Shown here piece by piece: positions 43,330-52,019 of a DNA stretch of 64,000 nucleotides. Numbering within the stretch: the stretch's first letter is position 1; every line of letters starts with the position of its first letter. The position numbers and the translations under genes were made by a program. The stretch lies in assembly GCF_900095825.1 (NCBI RefSeq), contig NZ_LT608315.1:1107873-1171872 (forward strand), read 5' to 3'. This stretch comes from Acidaminococcus massiliensis (GTDB lineage: Bacteria; Bacillota; Negativicutes; Acidaminococcales; Acidaminococcaceae). The notes under the pieces are model-generated. The model was not told where the DNA came from and ran no database searches. It worked only from the letters and a program-made list of their open reading frames with translations.

Positions 43330-44356
43330 ACTGGCAGGGAAGAAAATCATCGTGACCTTCCTGATGCACCTGGGAGATCTGGTGCTCACAACGCCCTTCC
43401 TCCATGCCCTGCGGAAGGCGGCTCCCGGAGCAGACATCACTTATCTGGTGGATGAAAAGCTGAAGGAAATCGTGGAATACAATCCCAATATCGACCATGT
43501 GTGGACCATCGACAAAAAAGGGAAGGACAACAATCTCCGGGCCCTGTGGGCCATGAGCCGGAAAATCACCGATGCCCATTTCGATGTACTGATCAACCTG
43601 CATCCCAATGAACGGTGTTCCTTCATCGATGCCATGGCAGTAGTACCGGTGAAGGTGGGGGCTTCCCATTTCCTGTTCCGGGGCTTCTTCCATCCCTGGC
43701 TGAAGCTGAACCGGAAGATCCATGCGGCGGATATGTACCTGGATGTGCTGAAGCGGATCGGGGTGGAACATCCCCAGCACAACGGACTGGAGGTGTTCCC
43801 AGGGCCAGAACACAAAAAAGCGGCAGAAGCCTTCTGGGCGGCCCAGGACCTGCAGCCGGGAGAGCAGGTAGTGGGGTTCAACATCGGCAGTGCCGTAGTC
43901 ACCAAACGGTGGGCTCCGGAACGGTTCGCTCAGGTAGCGGATACCCTGGCCAAGGAAGGATACCGGACGGTGTTCTTCGGGGGCTCCATGGATGAGGATA
44001 TGGTCCGGGAGGCAGTAGCTTTTATGAAAAGTAAGCCCATGATCGCCACGGGAAAATTTTCCCTGGGTGAGCTGGCTGCGGCCATGAGCCGGTGCAGCCT
44101 GATTATCACCAACGACAGCGGCCCCATGCATGTGGCCATCAGCCAAAAAGTTCCCATTGTGGCCATGTATGGACCCAGCCATCCCGAGCTGTATGGACCC
44201 TATACCAGACTGGCCTCCATCGTTCGGGCTGATCCTCCCTGTGACGGCTGCCGCAAAGGCATGAAACACCACTGTGACGATATGCGCTGCATGCGGGATC
44301 TGACAGTGCAGCAGGTGCTGAAGGCGGCCCACCGTTGGCTCAGCAGAAAAAAGTAG
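43322..44356 (+). CDS. Second heptosyltransferase (GT9 family)
   Basis: 344-residue GT9 enzyme: IIVTFLMHLGDLVLTTPFLHAL, GFNIGSAVVTKRWAPERFAQ, ITNDSGPMHVAIS. Probably adds the second core heptose (WaaF or WaaQ role). The C-terminus has a cysteine cluster (PPCDGCRKGMKHHC, RCM) seen in many GT9 proteins, as in its neighbour (SCAGCLKKHCDHWNCM). GTG 43322 overlaps the previous gene by 8 nt behind AAGGAGG. Last gene of the lptD-heptose operon. Confidence 0.85.
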   Translation: MTELAGKKIIVTFLMHLGDLVLTTPFLHALRKAAPGADITYLVDEKLKEIVEYNPNIDHVWTIDKKGKDNNLRALWAMSRKITDAHFDVLINLHPNERCSFIDAMAVVPVKVGASHFLFRGFFHPWLKLNRKIHAADMYLDVLKRIGVEHPQHNGLEVFPGPEHKKAAEAFWAAQDLQPGEQVVGFNIGSAVVTKRWAPERFAQVADTLAKEGYRTVFFGGSMDEDMVREAVAFMKSKPMIATGKFSLGELAAAMSRCSLIITNDSGPMHVAISQKVPIVAMYGPSHPELYGPYTRLASIVRADPPCDGCRKGMKHHCDDMRCMRDLTVQQVLKAAHRWLSRKK

Positions 44357-44376
44357 AAAATTTTTCAAAAAAGGGG

Positions 44377-44405
44377 TTGCCAAATTCGGGAGAATCTTGT
44401 ATACT
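44377..44405 (+). promoter_or_regulatory. Promoter of the tRNA operon
   Basis: TTGCCA (44377-44382), 17-nt spacer, TATACT (44400-44405), 37 nt before the first tRNA. A near-consensus vegetative promoter. Confidence 0.85.
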
Positions 44406-44441
44406 AACATAGTCGACGGTTGATGAAGCCACCGACATGAT

Positions 44442-44517
44442 GGTCCGCTAGCTCAGCTGGTAGAGCACCTGACTCTTAATCAGGGTGTCCAGAGTTCGAT
44501 CCTCTGGCGGATCACCA
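44442..44517 (+). tRNA. tRNA-Lys (CTT)
   Basis: Acceptor GGTCCGC/GCGGATC, D-arm GCTCAGCTGGTAGAGC, anticodon stem CCTGA/TCAGG with loop CTCTTAA (anticodon CTT), T-arm with GTTCGAT, discriminator A and encoded CCA. Confidence 0.95.
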
Positions 44518-44525
44518 TTTTTTTT

Positions 44526-44600
44526 GGCCGGATGGTCAAGCGGTTAAGACACCGCCCTTTCACGGCGGTATCGGGGGTTCGATTCCCCCTCCGGTCACCA
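44526..44600 (+). tRNA. tRNA-Glu (TTC)
   Basis: Acceptor GGCCGGA/TCCGGTC, anticodon stem CCGCC/GGCGG with loop CTTTCAC (anticodon TTC), T-arm GGGGGTTCGATTCCCCC, encoded CCA. Eight nt after tRNA-Lys. Confidence 0.95.
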
Positions 44601-44606
44601 ACTTAT

Positions 44607-44682
44607 GGGCGCTTAGCTCAGCTGGGAGAGCGTCTGCCTTACAAGCAGAATGTCAGCAGTTCGATCCTGTTAGCGCCCACCA
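44607..44682 (+). tRNA. tRNA-Val (TAC)
   Basis: Acceptor GGGCGCT/AGCGCCC, D-arm GCTCAGCTGGGAGAGC, anticodon stem TCTGC/GCAGA with loop CTTACAA (anticodon TAC), T-arm with GTTCGATC, encoded CCA. Six nt after tRNA-Glu. Confidence 0.95.
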
Positions 44683-44688
44683 CAAAAG

Positions 44689-44724
44689 AAGACGATACAT
44701 GCGTAACGCTGTATCGTCTTTTTT
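44689..44724 (+). terminator. Terminator of the tRNA operon
   Basis: AAGACGATACA pairs with TGTATCGTCTT, followed by TTTT; ends the three-tRNA transcript. Confidence 0.9.
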
Positions 44725-44886
44725 ATATGTATTTTTTTGACGGCAGGAGCGGGCTGACCGAGCGGGATTGCAGAGCAACCCCTGGTGCGCCCTGCAGAGA
44801 GGGATTTGAATTGAAAGCAGGGATTTTTCTCTTTATCTCGAATAATATGTATTGATTCTGCTGATTCTGCAAAGGAGGTGCATACC

Positions 44887-45357
44887 ATGGCAATCCAACT
44901 GCTGGCAGCCGGCCTGATCCTGCTGGCTGTGGAATCCTTTATCCCCGGTTTCGGGATCTTCGGCATCAGTGGACTCCTGTGTCTCTTGGGAGCGCTGTAT
45001 CTGGCACTGGGGGCCACGGCCCAGGCTGCGGCCCTGGTGGGAGGCCTGCTGCTCATGCTGGTGGTCCTGGGCTGGTGGCTCGTCCGCCGTGGCCCAGGCA
45101 GCTGGCTGGGCCGCCATGTCACCCTGCATCTCCGTTCTACGGCAGCCAGGGGCTATACGGGCCAGGCGGAACGGAAGGATCTTTTGGGCCGGAAGGGGAT
45201 CACCCAGACGGTCCTGCGTCCTTCCGGCCGTGCCCTGATTGACGGGGAATTGGTGGATGTGATCACTGAGGGAGAATTTTATGAACCGGGAACCGCCATC
45301 AAGGTGGTGTCTGTAACTGGAGGTCGGACTGTGGTCCGGAAGGAGGAAGATCCATGA
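44887..45357 (+). CDS. NfeD-family membrane protein
   Basis: 156 residues: membrane spans at about 3-25, 30-45 and 50-66, then a soluble OB-fold (about 95-155: [34 protein letters not shown]) diagnostic of NfeD. NfeD proteins pair with flotillin-like SPFH proteins in membrane microdomains; here floA follows with a 4-nt overlap. This is the short form without the ClpP-like protease domain. ATG 44887 lies 8 nt behind AAGGAGG. Confidence 0.9.
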   Translation: MAIQLLAAGLILLAVESFIPGFGIFGISGLLCLLGALYLALGATAQAAALVGGLLLMLVVLGWWLVRRGPGSWLGRHVTLHLRSTAARGYTGQAERKDLLGRKGITQTVLRPSGRALIDGELVDVITEGEFYEPGTAIKVVSVTGGRTVVRKEEDP

Positions 45358-46352
45358 TTGCGATTTTAGGCAGTACCGTATTCCTGGTGGCCATCTTGGT
45401 CATCATTGTCCTGTTCCTGCACTTTGTCCCTCTGGGCCTGTGGATTTCAGCCATGGCTGCTGGGGTCAATGTGCATATTTTTACCCTGGTGGGCATGCGG
45501 CTGCGCCGGGTCATCCCCTCCAAGATCATCCTGCCTTTGGTGAAAGCCAACAAAGCCGGGTTGGATGTGAACGTGGACCAGCTGGAAGCCCATTATTTGG
45601 CCGGCGGGGATGTGGACCGGGTGGTAGATGCACTGATCGCTGCGGAACGGGCGGCCATCCCTCTGACCTTTGAACGGGCAGCGGCCATCGACCTGGCCGG
45701 CCGGGATGTGCTGGAAGCGGTCCAGATGAGCGTCAATCCCAAAGTCATCGAGACTCCGCTGATTTCCGCTGTGGCCAAGAATGGCATCGAACTGAAGGTA
45801 CGGGCCCGGGTCACGGTACGGGCCAATATCGACCGGCTGGTAGGCGGTGCCGGAGAAAGCACCATCATCGCTCGGGTGGGAGAAGGCATCGTCACTACCG
45901 TGGGGTCTTCGGAAGAACATACGGATGTATTGGAAAACCCGGATCACATTTCCCGGACCGTCTTGAGCAAAGGGCTGGATGCGGGTTCTGCCTTTGAAAT
46001 CCTTTCCATCGACATTGCAGACGTGGATGTAGGCCGGAACATCGGGGCTCAGCTCATGACGGACCAGGCGGAAGCGGACAAAAACATCGCCCAGGCCAAG
46101 GCTGAAGAACGCCGGGCCATGGCGGTGGCCAAGGAACAGGAAATGCGGGCGTATACCCAGGAAATGCAGGCCAAGGTGGTGGAAGCCCAGGCCCAGGTGC
46201 CGGAAGCGCTGGCCCAGGCTCTCCGGGAAGGCCATCTGGGAGCCATGGATTATTACCAGCTGAAGAACCTGATGGCAGATACGAAAATGCGGGAGAGTCT
46301 GGTGGCACCGCAGCAGGACGAGCTGCCGGCCACTCGGAAACCGGAAAAATAA
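45354..46352 (+). CDS. floA: Flotillin-like protein FloA
   Basis: 332-residue SPFH-family scaffold of membrane microdomains. N-terminal hydrophobic hairpin (about 4-45), SPFH domain ([57 protein letters not shown]) and a C-terminal Ala/Glu helical region (about 230-300: [19 protein letters not shown]). Closely follows Bacillus FloA in length (331) and motifs. Operon with the NfeD gene and the small gene after it. Confidence 0.95.
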   Translation: MIAILGSTVFLVAILVIIVLFLHFVPLGLWISAMAAGVNVHIFTLVGMRLRRVIPSKIILPLVKANKAGLDVNVDQLEAHYLAGGDVDRVVDALIAAERAAIPLTFERAAAIDLAGRDVLEAVQMSVNPKVIETPLISAVAKNGIELKVRARVTVRANIDRLVGGAGESTIIARVGEGIVTTVGSSEEHTDVLENPDHISRTVLSKGLDAGSAFEILSIDIADVDVGRNIGAQLMTDQAEADKNIAQAKAEERRAMAVAKEQEMRAYTQEMQAKVVEAQAQVPEALAQALREGHLGAMDYYQLKNLMADTKMRESLVAPQQDELPATRKPEK

Positions 46353-46364
46353 CAGGAGGCTTTC

Positions 46365-46769
46365 ATGAGAAGTGATTTGCTGCTGTTCCTGCTGTGGGTG
46401 GTTTTCCTGCTGGCGGGACAGTTCCTGAAAAAGAAGAAAAAGCCTCAGAAAGTGCGGCAGCCGGCACCGGACCGCACGCCAGGCCCCTTTGTCTGTGAAG
46501 AAGCCCAGGCTCCTGACCGGAAGGCGCCGGTGGTACAGCCCACCGTAAAACCAGTTCGCAGTGGCCTGGTGGAGGAAATCCGGGATCTGAAACCTATGGT
46601 GGCCCCCCAGGTAGGGGAGATCCGGGAACGAAAAATGGAAGCTCCCGTGCATCCGGCTCTTCCTGGGACCCTGCGCCAGGGGATGCTGTGGACTTTGGTA
46701 CTGGGAGAACCCCGGAGCCGCCGGAGCTGGGCTCAGGAACAAAGGGAGCGCCGAACTCATGGAATCTGA
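46365..46769 (+). CDS. Small membrane-anchored hypothetical protein
   Basis: 134 residues: one N-terminal membrane span (about 4-20) followed by KKKKK and a Pro/Lys/Arg-rich cytosolic tail with no recognised domain; the end (LRQGMLWTLVLGEPRSRRSW) might form a short amphipathic helix. Located 12 nt after floA with AGGAGG upstream, so part of the nfeD-floA unit; it occupies the place of a third accessory gene. Confidence 0.65.
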   Translation: MRSDLLLFLLWVVFLLAGQFLKKKKKPQKVRQPAPDRTPGPFVCEEAQAPDRKAPVVQPTVKPVRSGLVEEIRDLKPMVAPQVGEIRERKMEAPVHPALPGTLRQGMLWTLVLGEPRSRRSWAQEQRERRTHGI

Positions 46770-46792
46770 AAAAAGTGACTGCAGGATACAAG

Positions 46793-46821
46793 TTGTTTCT
46801 GCGGAGCAGAATCAGTATAAT
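46793..46821 (+). promoter_or_regulatory. Promoter of the C_GCAxxG_C_C gene
   Basis: TTGTTT (46793-46798), 17-nt spacer, TATAAT (46816-46821). Confidence 0.7.
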
Positions 46822-46854
46822 AGATACAGTATTTTGTGAGGGGGATTTGATCCA

Positions 46855-47253
46855 ATGATAGAAACAACAACGCGGGCGGAACAGGCTGTGGCCCTGAAAC
46901 ATGCTTCCGGGGTGCATACCAACTGTGCCCAGGCAGTGATCTTGGCCTACCAGGACAGACTGGGTAAATCCACAGAAGAACTCCGGGCCCTGGGAGCTGC
47001 TTTCGGTTCCGGCATGGGCGGCATGGAAGCCACCTGTGGGGCACTGACGGGCGCAGCAGTAGTGCTGGGACTGCTGGACAAAAGCGGCCGGGAACCCAAA
47101 CTGGTGATGAAGGACATTCTCCAGGAATTCAAAGAAAAAGCCGGTGCCACCATCTGCAAGGATTTGAAAGGCGTGGGAACGGGAGAAATGCTCTGTTCCT
47201 GCGATGACTGTGTACGGTTGGCCGTCCTGGGACTGGAAAAACACCTGGGGTGA
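46855..47253 (+). CDS. C_GCAxxG_C_C family redox-type protein
   Basis: 132 residues with the conserved cysteine pattern of the family: NCAQAV near residue 24, GSGMGGMEATCGALTGA in the middle, TICKDL, and CDDCV near the end. Members are small cytosolic proteins of anaerobes, often predicted to bind metal or act in redox reactions; no activity is firmly established to my knowledge. Single-gene unit with its own promoter. Confidence 0.85.
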   Translation: MIETTTRAEQAVALKHASGVHTNCAQAVILAYQDRLGKSTEELRALGAAFGSGMGGMEATCGALTGAAVVLGLLDKSGREPKLVMKDILQEFKEKAGATICKDLKGVGTGEMLCSCDDCVRLAVLGLEKHLG

Positions 47254-47271
47254 GAGCCGGAAAACAGAAAA

Positions 47272-47327
47272 TGTGGACAAGTGGGGAGTTATCCACGAAA
47301 AAGTGGATAACTCCTTGCTTGTCCACA
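47272..47327. repeat. 25-bp palindrome built of DnaA-box-like motifs
   Basis: TGTGGACAAG, TGG, GGAGTTATCCAC, loop GAAAAA, then the inverse. Arms pair over 25 positions if G-U pairs are allowed. It holds TTATCCAC at 47289-47296 and on the other strand at 47310-47303 (8 of 9 positions of the TTATCCACA box), plus TTGTCCACA at 47319-47327 and its mirror at 47280-47272. There is no T-run, so a plain terminator is unlikely. The 152-bp gap holds nothing else recognised. Confidence 0.6.
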
Positions 47328-47405
47328 AGAAGAGTAGAAAAGTCAGAAATAGACGACTCGGCAATGGATAAATGATTTTCCTTTTAGGCAGATAGGAGGT
47401 CAATT

Positions 47406-48287
47406 ATGGATATAGAAGAAATTAAAACTTTTATTGAACTTTCAAAAAGCCGTAATTTTTCCCGAACAGCAGATTTGCTCCATGTCGTGCAGTCTACTGT
47501 TTCTAACCGGATCCGCTCTTTAGAGGAATATGTGGGAAAAACACTGGTGATTCGAGATAAGACAGGTATCCGGTTGACAGCTGCTGGTAATTTATTTCTA
47601 CAATACGCCATACAGATTGTGAAACTGGATAAGGCAGTTTTGGAGGAAATCCAAATGGCCAGTGATTTTACCGACAGTTTGAACATTGCCAGTGTTCAGT
47701 GGCTTTTTGATTATTATTTGAAAGAGCCATTGATTCAATATTCTTTTCAGAATCCTCAGATTGCAACCAACTTGACCATAGCACATAGTGAGGATATCTT
47801 GCCTCTGCTCCAAAACCGGATTTATGATGTCGCCTTGATTTCTTATCGAGTGAATCACCCTTCTTTATTGTGTCTTTCTCTGCCGTCTACACCTGTAGTT
47901 TTTGTGGGGCAGAGAGAACAGTATGGCTATTTGGCCAAAGGCATACGGAAAGAAGAACTGGCAGGAATCCCGTTAATTTATTCGGATATCTGGGAAAACT
48001 ATCTTTCGGATATTTCAGAAAATATAGTTTCAGAAAGTCGAATATTTGAAGTACGCTGTAACATGCTAGGCAGTGCAAAGGCCTTTTGCCTGTCTGGCAG
48101 CGGTTGCTGTTTTCTGCCTCGGAAAATGGTGGAGAAGGAACTTCAAACAGGTAAACTGATCCAGATTCCCATCCAGGACTTATCAGAAAAGGTGATGCAG
48201 CCATTTATGATTTGCCGTCGAAACCGGTTAGATTCACCGGCTTTGAAAAGTTGGCTTTTCTTATTGTCTGAAATGAAAAAAATATGA
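47406..48287 (+). CDS. LysR-family transcriptional regulator
   Basis: 293 residues: N-terminal winged helix-turn-helix (about 1-60: MDIEEIKTFIELSKSRNFSRTADLLHVVQSTVSNRIRS in part) and a periplasmic-binding-like effector domain. AGGAGG lies 7 nt before the ATG. Its sequence is clearly AT-richer than the LPS and heptose genes. It stands just upstream of ridA, the PLP enzyme and the NhaC-type transporter and is the likely regulator of that operon, although it is codirectional rather than divergent. Confidence 0.9.
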   Translation: MDIEEIKTFIELSKSRNFSRTADLLHVVQSTVSNRIRSLEEYVGKTLVIRDKTGIRLTAAGNLFLQYAIQIVKLDKAVLEEIQMASDFTDSLNIASVQWLFDYYLKEPLIQYSFQNPQIATNLTIAHSEDILPLLQNRIYDVALISYRVNHPSLLCLSLPSTPVVFVGQREQYGYLAKGIRKEELAGIPLIYSDIWENYLSDISENIVSESRIFEVRCNMLGSAKAFCLSGSGCCFLPRKMVEKELQTGKLIQIPIQDLSEKVMQPFMICRRNRLDSPALKSWLFLLSEMKKI

Positions 48288-48336
48288 AAGTCAGTAGTTT
48301 TTTGTGCTGAAGCAGTCTGATTCAATGATCTCGTGG

Positions 48337-48386
48337 AAGACTTTTTCCTATCGATAGTTCCTTAGGAAAAAGGTCTTTCTTTTTTA
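48337..48386 (+). terminator. Terminator after the LysR gene
   Basis: AAGACTTTTTCCTA pairs with TAGGAAAAAGGTCTT (one bulge), followed by a T-rich tail. Confidence 0.8.
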
Positions 48387-48445
48387 TTTGTATGGAGTCA
48401 TTTATGGCTTGGAGAAAATGATTTTTGAATGAAGCAATTTAAAAA

Positions 48446-48501
48446 ACGAATCAAAATAATCATTTTTATTCGTTAGACGAATAATATAAAAACACTATAC
48501 T
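48446..48501 (+). promoter_or_regulatory. Promoter with ATTCGT inverted repeats (LysR operator candidate)
   Basis: TTAGAC (48473-48478), 17-nt spacer, TATACT (48496-48501). The -35 lies inside the palindrome ATTCG-ttaga-CGAAT (48468-48482), and a further ACGAAT at 48446 faces it. Another ACGAAT lies near 48534. Dyads of this form around the -35 are typical of LysR-type control. The 300-bp gap holds only this and the terminator. Confidence 0.65.
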
Positions 48502-48587
48502 GAAGGCATCTCAGAGAAACAGAATCGATAGGAAACGAATGGATTGTCTCTGTTCAAGCCCTGAAAAAATGAAAGGAGATATTGATT

Positions 48588-48974
48588 ATGAAGAAAATCC
48601 AAACGGCGAATGCACCAGCAGCTATTGGCCCGTATTCACAAGGAATCCAGGTGGGGCAGTTTTTGTTCATTTCAGGACAACTCCCTATCAACCCGGATAC
48701 AGGATCATTTCCAAAAGGCGATATCCGTGACATGACTGTTCAAGTATTGAAAAATATCCAGGAAATTTTGAAAGAAGCTGGCGGAACTATGAATAATGTG
48801 GTGAAAACTACAATATTTGTCAAGGACCTGAGAGACTTTGCCTTTATTAATGAAGTATATGATAAATTTTTCGATTCTGTACCTCCAGCTCGCTCTTGTG
48901 TGGAAGTTTCGGATATTCCCAAAGGCGCACCAGTAGAAATCGAAGCCATTGCTACTCTCTGCGTCGAGAAGTAA
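48588..48974 (+). CDS. ridA: RidA-family enamine/imine deaminase
   Basis: 128 residues with IGPYSQGIQVG, FISGQLPINP, the active-site Arg in ARSCVEVSDIPKGAPVEIEAIA. RidA hydrolyses reactive enamines/imines such as 2-aminoacrylate released by PLP-dependent dehydratases and lyases. Its place just before a PLP lyase-like gene supports that role. ATG 48588 is 9 nt behind AAAGGAG. Confidence 0.93.
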   Translation: MKKIQTANAPAAIGPYSQGIQVGQFLFISGQLPINPDTGSFPKGDIRDMTVQVLKNIQEILKEAGGTMNNVVKTTIFVKDLRDFAFINEVYDKFFDSVPPARSCVEVSDIPKGAPVEIEAIATLCVEK

Positions 48975-49025
48975 AAAGAAAACGGAACAGCCAAGTAGAG
49001 CATCCAGATAAGGGAGAAATCCAAA

Positions 49026-50294
49026 ATGTATTATACCGGAAAAGTGAAATGTCTCCATTGCGGAAGAGAATATGATACGGAACATTTATTTGAAGGGTGT
49101 CCTCATTGCCGGACCAAAGAATTTGTATCCAATGTGACACCTCTATATGATTTGCCAAAAACTGATGGAAAAAGGGAAACATTTTTACAGATGTTTCCGG
49201 GAAAAGGACTGTCCGCCTATCAGGCTTTATTGCCGTTCCGAAAAAAAAGGAAACTAGTGGATTTAGGGGTGGGAAATACAGCTTTGACTGCTCTGGAACG
49301 GCTAGGAAAAGAATTAGACCTGGAACTGTACATCAAAGATGAAACGAGGAATCCTACATGGGGGCATAAGGATAGATTGAATGCGGTGCTGATTAATAAA
49401 GCATTGGAACAGGGGGCACCCGGTGTCATCTATGCTTCCACAGGTAACAACGGAGCTTCAGGGGCTGCTTTTGCGGCTAAAGCAGGGCTTCCTTGTATCA
49501 TTATGACGGTGACTGGAGTCAATCGGACTCTGGAGACTTTTATGCAGATATACGGTGCAGCCCTTATTGGGGTTAAGACTACAACTGATCGATGGAATGT
49601 GCTGAAGCATATGGTAGATGAAAAAGGTTGGTACCCAGCGACCAATTATGTGATTCCTATTGTGGGGAGTAACCCCTGGGCTATCGAAGGATACAAAATC
49701 ATTGCTTATGAACTTTATCGGCAGATGAAAGTACTGCCAGATAAAATCGTAGTTCCCATCTGTTATGGAGATGCGCTATTTGGCATTATGAAAGGTTTTT
49801 CTGAGCTAAAGGAAATGGGCTTTATTCAAAAAATCCCTCAGATGGTTTCAGTGGAAGATTATGGACCGGTGGCAAAGGCGTATCATGAACAGCAAAATAT
49901 TATTGAACCAGTAAAAGGATGGGGAAGTGTAGCTTCTTCGATGTCCACTGTTTGGGGAACGTATCATTCGCTTTATGCTCTGAAGAAGTCTCATGGCTTG
50001 GCTGTTTCATTGGAAAATAATCGTGAAATCAATGCTGCTCAAAAGGAACTAGCGCAAAAGGAAGGTGTCTATTGTGAATCGGCTTCTGCTTCCACTTTGG
50101 CCGGCTTGAAGAAACTCTTGGCACAGGGAGCCATCAAAAAAGGAGAAAAAGTTGTTTTACTGATTACTGCCAGTGGAGTAAAAGACACTGCAGTTACAGC
50201 TTCTTATCTGCCTCCTGTACCAGAAAGCACTGCAGAAATGGATGATATCGTCCGTATCTTGAAGGATGTCTATCACCTCCCAGTGGGCAGCTGA
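49026..50294 (+). CDS. Threonine-synthase-like PLP enzyme with zinc ribbon
   Basis: 422 residues. N-terminal zinc ribbon (Cys 9, 12, 25, 28), then a fold-type II PLP domain: VGNTALTALERLG, IKDETRNPTWGHKDRLN (PLP lysine ~115), ASTGNNGASGAA. Threonine synthases usually have SFKDR at the lysine; here it is GHKDR, so another beta-elimination or replacement reaction is likely. With RidA beside it, an ammonia-lyase or dehydratase releasing an enamine is the best guess. Substrate unknown; the transporter next door may import it. Confidence 0.75.
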   Translation: MYYTGKVKCLHCGREYDTEHLFEGCPHCRTKEFVSNVTPLYDLPKTDGKRETFLQMFPGKGLSAYQALLPFRKKRKLVDLGVGNTALTALERLGKELDLELYIKDETRNPTWGHKDRLNAVLINKALEQGAPGVIYASTGNNGASGAAFAAKAGLPCIIMTVTGVNRTLETFMQIYGAALIGVKTTTDRWNVLKHMVDEKGWYPATNYVIPIVGSNPWAIEGYKIIAYELYRQMKVLPDKIVVPICYGDALFGIMKGFSELKEMGFIQKIPQMVSVEDYGPVAKAYHEQQNIIEPVKGWGSVASSMSTVWGTYHSLYALKKSHGLAVSLENNREINAAQKELAQKEGVYCESASASTLAGLKKLLAQGAIKKGEKVVLLITASGVKDTAVTASYLPPVPESTAEMDDIVRILKDVYHLPVGS

Positions 50295-50344
50295 GATATT
50301 TTCCAAGGGGAAATCTCCTGGTATAACGAACGGAGGGAAAATAT

Positions 50345-51832
50345 ATGGAAAATAAAAATCTGTTTGATCAGGAAAATAGGAAAAAAGAAAGGCAAAAGCC
50401 CATGACACTGGGAGGAGCCTTATTGATATTTTTGATTATCTGTACGGCTATCGCTCTTCAAAAAGTAGTCATTAAGGGTGATATGGGAGCTATGTTTTTC
50501 ATGCTCTGGGTATTTCTGATTCCCGTAGGAATTTATTTTGGACATTCTTCTTCAGAAATGGAAGAAGCTGCGATCCAGTTTACGGCTAAAGCCATCTCTC
50601 CTATGCTGGTCCTTCTGGCAGCAGGGGCACTGATTGGAACTTGGATTTCTTCAGGTACCACGCCAGCTCTCATCTATTATGGGCTGAAATTCATCAATCC
50701 TAAGATCTTCCTGGTGGTTTCCATGCTGCTTTGTACGATAGTTGCTCTCTTTTGCGGTACATCTAATGGAACAGTCGGAACAGCAGGTGTTGCTTTGGTA
50801 GGAATCGGCAACAGCATGGGAATCCCTATTGGAATCACAGCGGGAGCTGTAATTTGTGGCGCTTTTTTTGGAGATAAAATGTCTCCTGTTTCCGACACAA
50901 ATATCCTTTCTACTTCCATCACAGGTGTCAATATGTTTACCCATATCCGGTATATGGTATTTGATCAGGTTCCCGGCTATTTGATTTCTCTGCTACTTTT
51001 TTTCTTCATCGGTCTGCAGTACCAAGAATCTATCGATAATGCATCTACTTTAGCATTGATGGAGGGGTTGCAGGACCAATTTCAGATGGGCTTTTTTGCC
51101 TTTTTGCCTATGCTGGTTACAGGCATTCTCCTTGCTATGAAACAGTCTTCCCTGCTGGCTATTTTGGGGGGAGCAGTCATCGGAATCCTGGTTTCTATCT
51201 TCTACCAGGGCATGGATCCCATTGCGGCCATAAATGTTTTCTACAGTGGATATTCTATCGTTACGCCCAATAAAGATTTAGCTACGTTACTGAACCGAGG
51301 AGGGGTAGCCGATATGTGGGGCCTTGCCGGTATTACTCTATTCGGTTTTACGGTAGCTGGAATGCTGGATTATCTGGATGTGCTGAAAAAATTGGCCGAA
51401 GCTGTATCTAGAAAAATACATTCTATTACTGGGCTTGCTTTCATTACCATTTTGTTTGGATTTATTGGTAATGCAGTTGCCCTTAGTCAGAATTTTGCTA
51501 TAGTAATGACGGGAACCCTAATGAATCCGATATATCCCAAATACAATCTGCTTCCCAAGAATTGTTCCAGAGATCTCCAGGCAGGAGGAACTTATGGAGC
51601 GATGTTCATTCCGTGGAACAGCAATACTGTTTTTGTTTGTGGTGCACTGGGTGTAACCGTAACTGAATATTTGCCTTATATTCCATTGCTGTATCTGACG
51701 CCGCTGGTAATCCTGGTTTATACTGTCATTCGGTTTAAAGTTGAACGGATTTATCCGGATGTAGGATATGTAGATATCACAGGACGATTGGCAAAAGATC
51801 CGCAGAAGCAGAAGGAAATATTGGAAATATGA
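50345..51832 (+). CDS. NhaC-family Na+/H+ antiporter-like transporter
   Basis: 495 residues with about 11-12 membrane spans. NhaC-like parts: LVLLAAGALIGTWISSGTTPALIYYGL, FCGTSNGTVGTAGVAL, GAFFGDKMSPVSDTNILSTS, and the C-terminal AMFIPWNSNTVFVCG. NhaC-family members include Na+/H+ antiporters and amino acid or organic acid antiporters. Third gene of the ridA operon, so uptake of an amino acid for the PLP enzyme is more plausible than pure ion homeostasis; that is inference. Confidence 0.85.
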   Translation: MENKNLFDQENRKKERQKPMTLGGALLIFLIICTAIALQKVVIKGDMGAMFFMLWVFLIPVGIYFGHSSSEMEEAAIQFTAKAISPMLVLLAAGALIGTWISSGTTPALIYYGLKFINPKIFLVVSMLLCTIVALFCGTSNGTVGTAGVALVGIGNSMGIPIGITAGAVICGAFFGDKMSPVSDTNILSTSITGVNMFTHIRYMVFDQVPGYLISLLLFFFIGLQYQESIDNASTLALMEGLQDQFQMGFFAFLPMLVTGILLAMKQSSLLAILGGAVIGILVSIFYQGMDPIAAINVFYSGYSIVTPNKDLATLLNRGGVADMWGLAGITLFGFTVAGMLDYLDVLKKLAEAVSRKIHSITGLAFITILFGFIGNAVALSQNFAIVMTGTLMNPIYPKYNLLPKNCSRDLQAGGTYGAMFIPWNSNTVFVCGALGVTVTEYLPYIPLLYLTPLVILVYTVIRFKVERIYPDVGYVDITGRLAKDPQKQKEILEI

Positions 51833-51901
51833 TGAATGGAAGCTGCTCCTGGAAATGAAGAGAGTGTGCAGATCCTAGTAAAATATCGTTGGATGTATAA
51901 C

Positions 51902-51927
51902 GAGGCTGTTGCGTGGGCGGCAGCCTC
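51902..51927 (+). terminator. Hairpin after the NhaC-like gene
   Basis: GAGGCTGTTGC-gtgg-GCGGCAGCCTC, 11-bp stem. T-run is weak (TATTAGTTT). It belongs to the recurring GGCTGTTGC hairpin type. Confidence 0.6.
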
Positions 51928-52019
51928 TATTAGTTTATGTGGAATCGTCAAAAACTTGTTGATACATATAAGAACAGGCGAAAGGCAATGTAGAAATGCA
52001 CCGGTTCCAGGCAGCTGCA

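Noticed and set aside
44532-44855. Small frame across tRNA-Glu and tRNA-Val
   Set aside because: It is the translation of tRNA genes and their terminator.
47272-47327. Chromosomal origin (oriC)
   Set aside because: Only four box-like sites, no AT-rich unwinding region, and no dnaA, dnaN or rpmH nearby.
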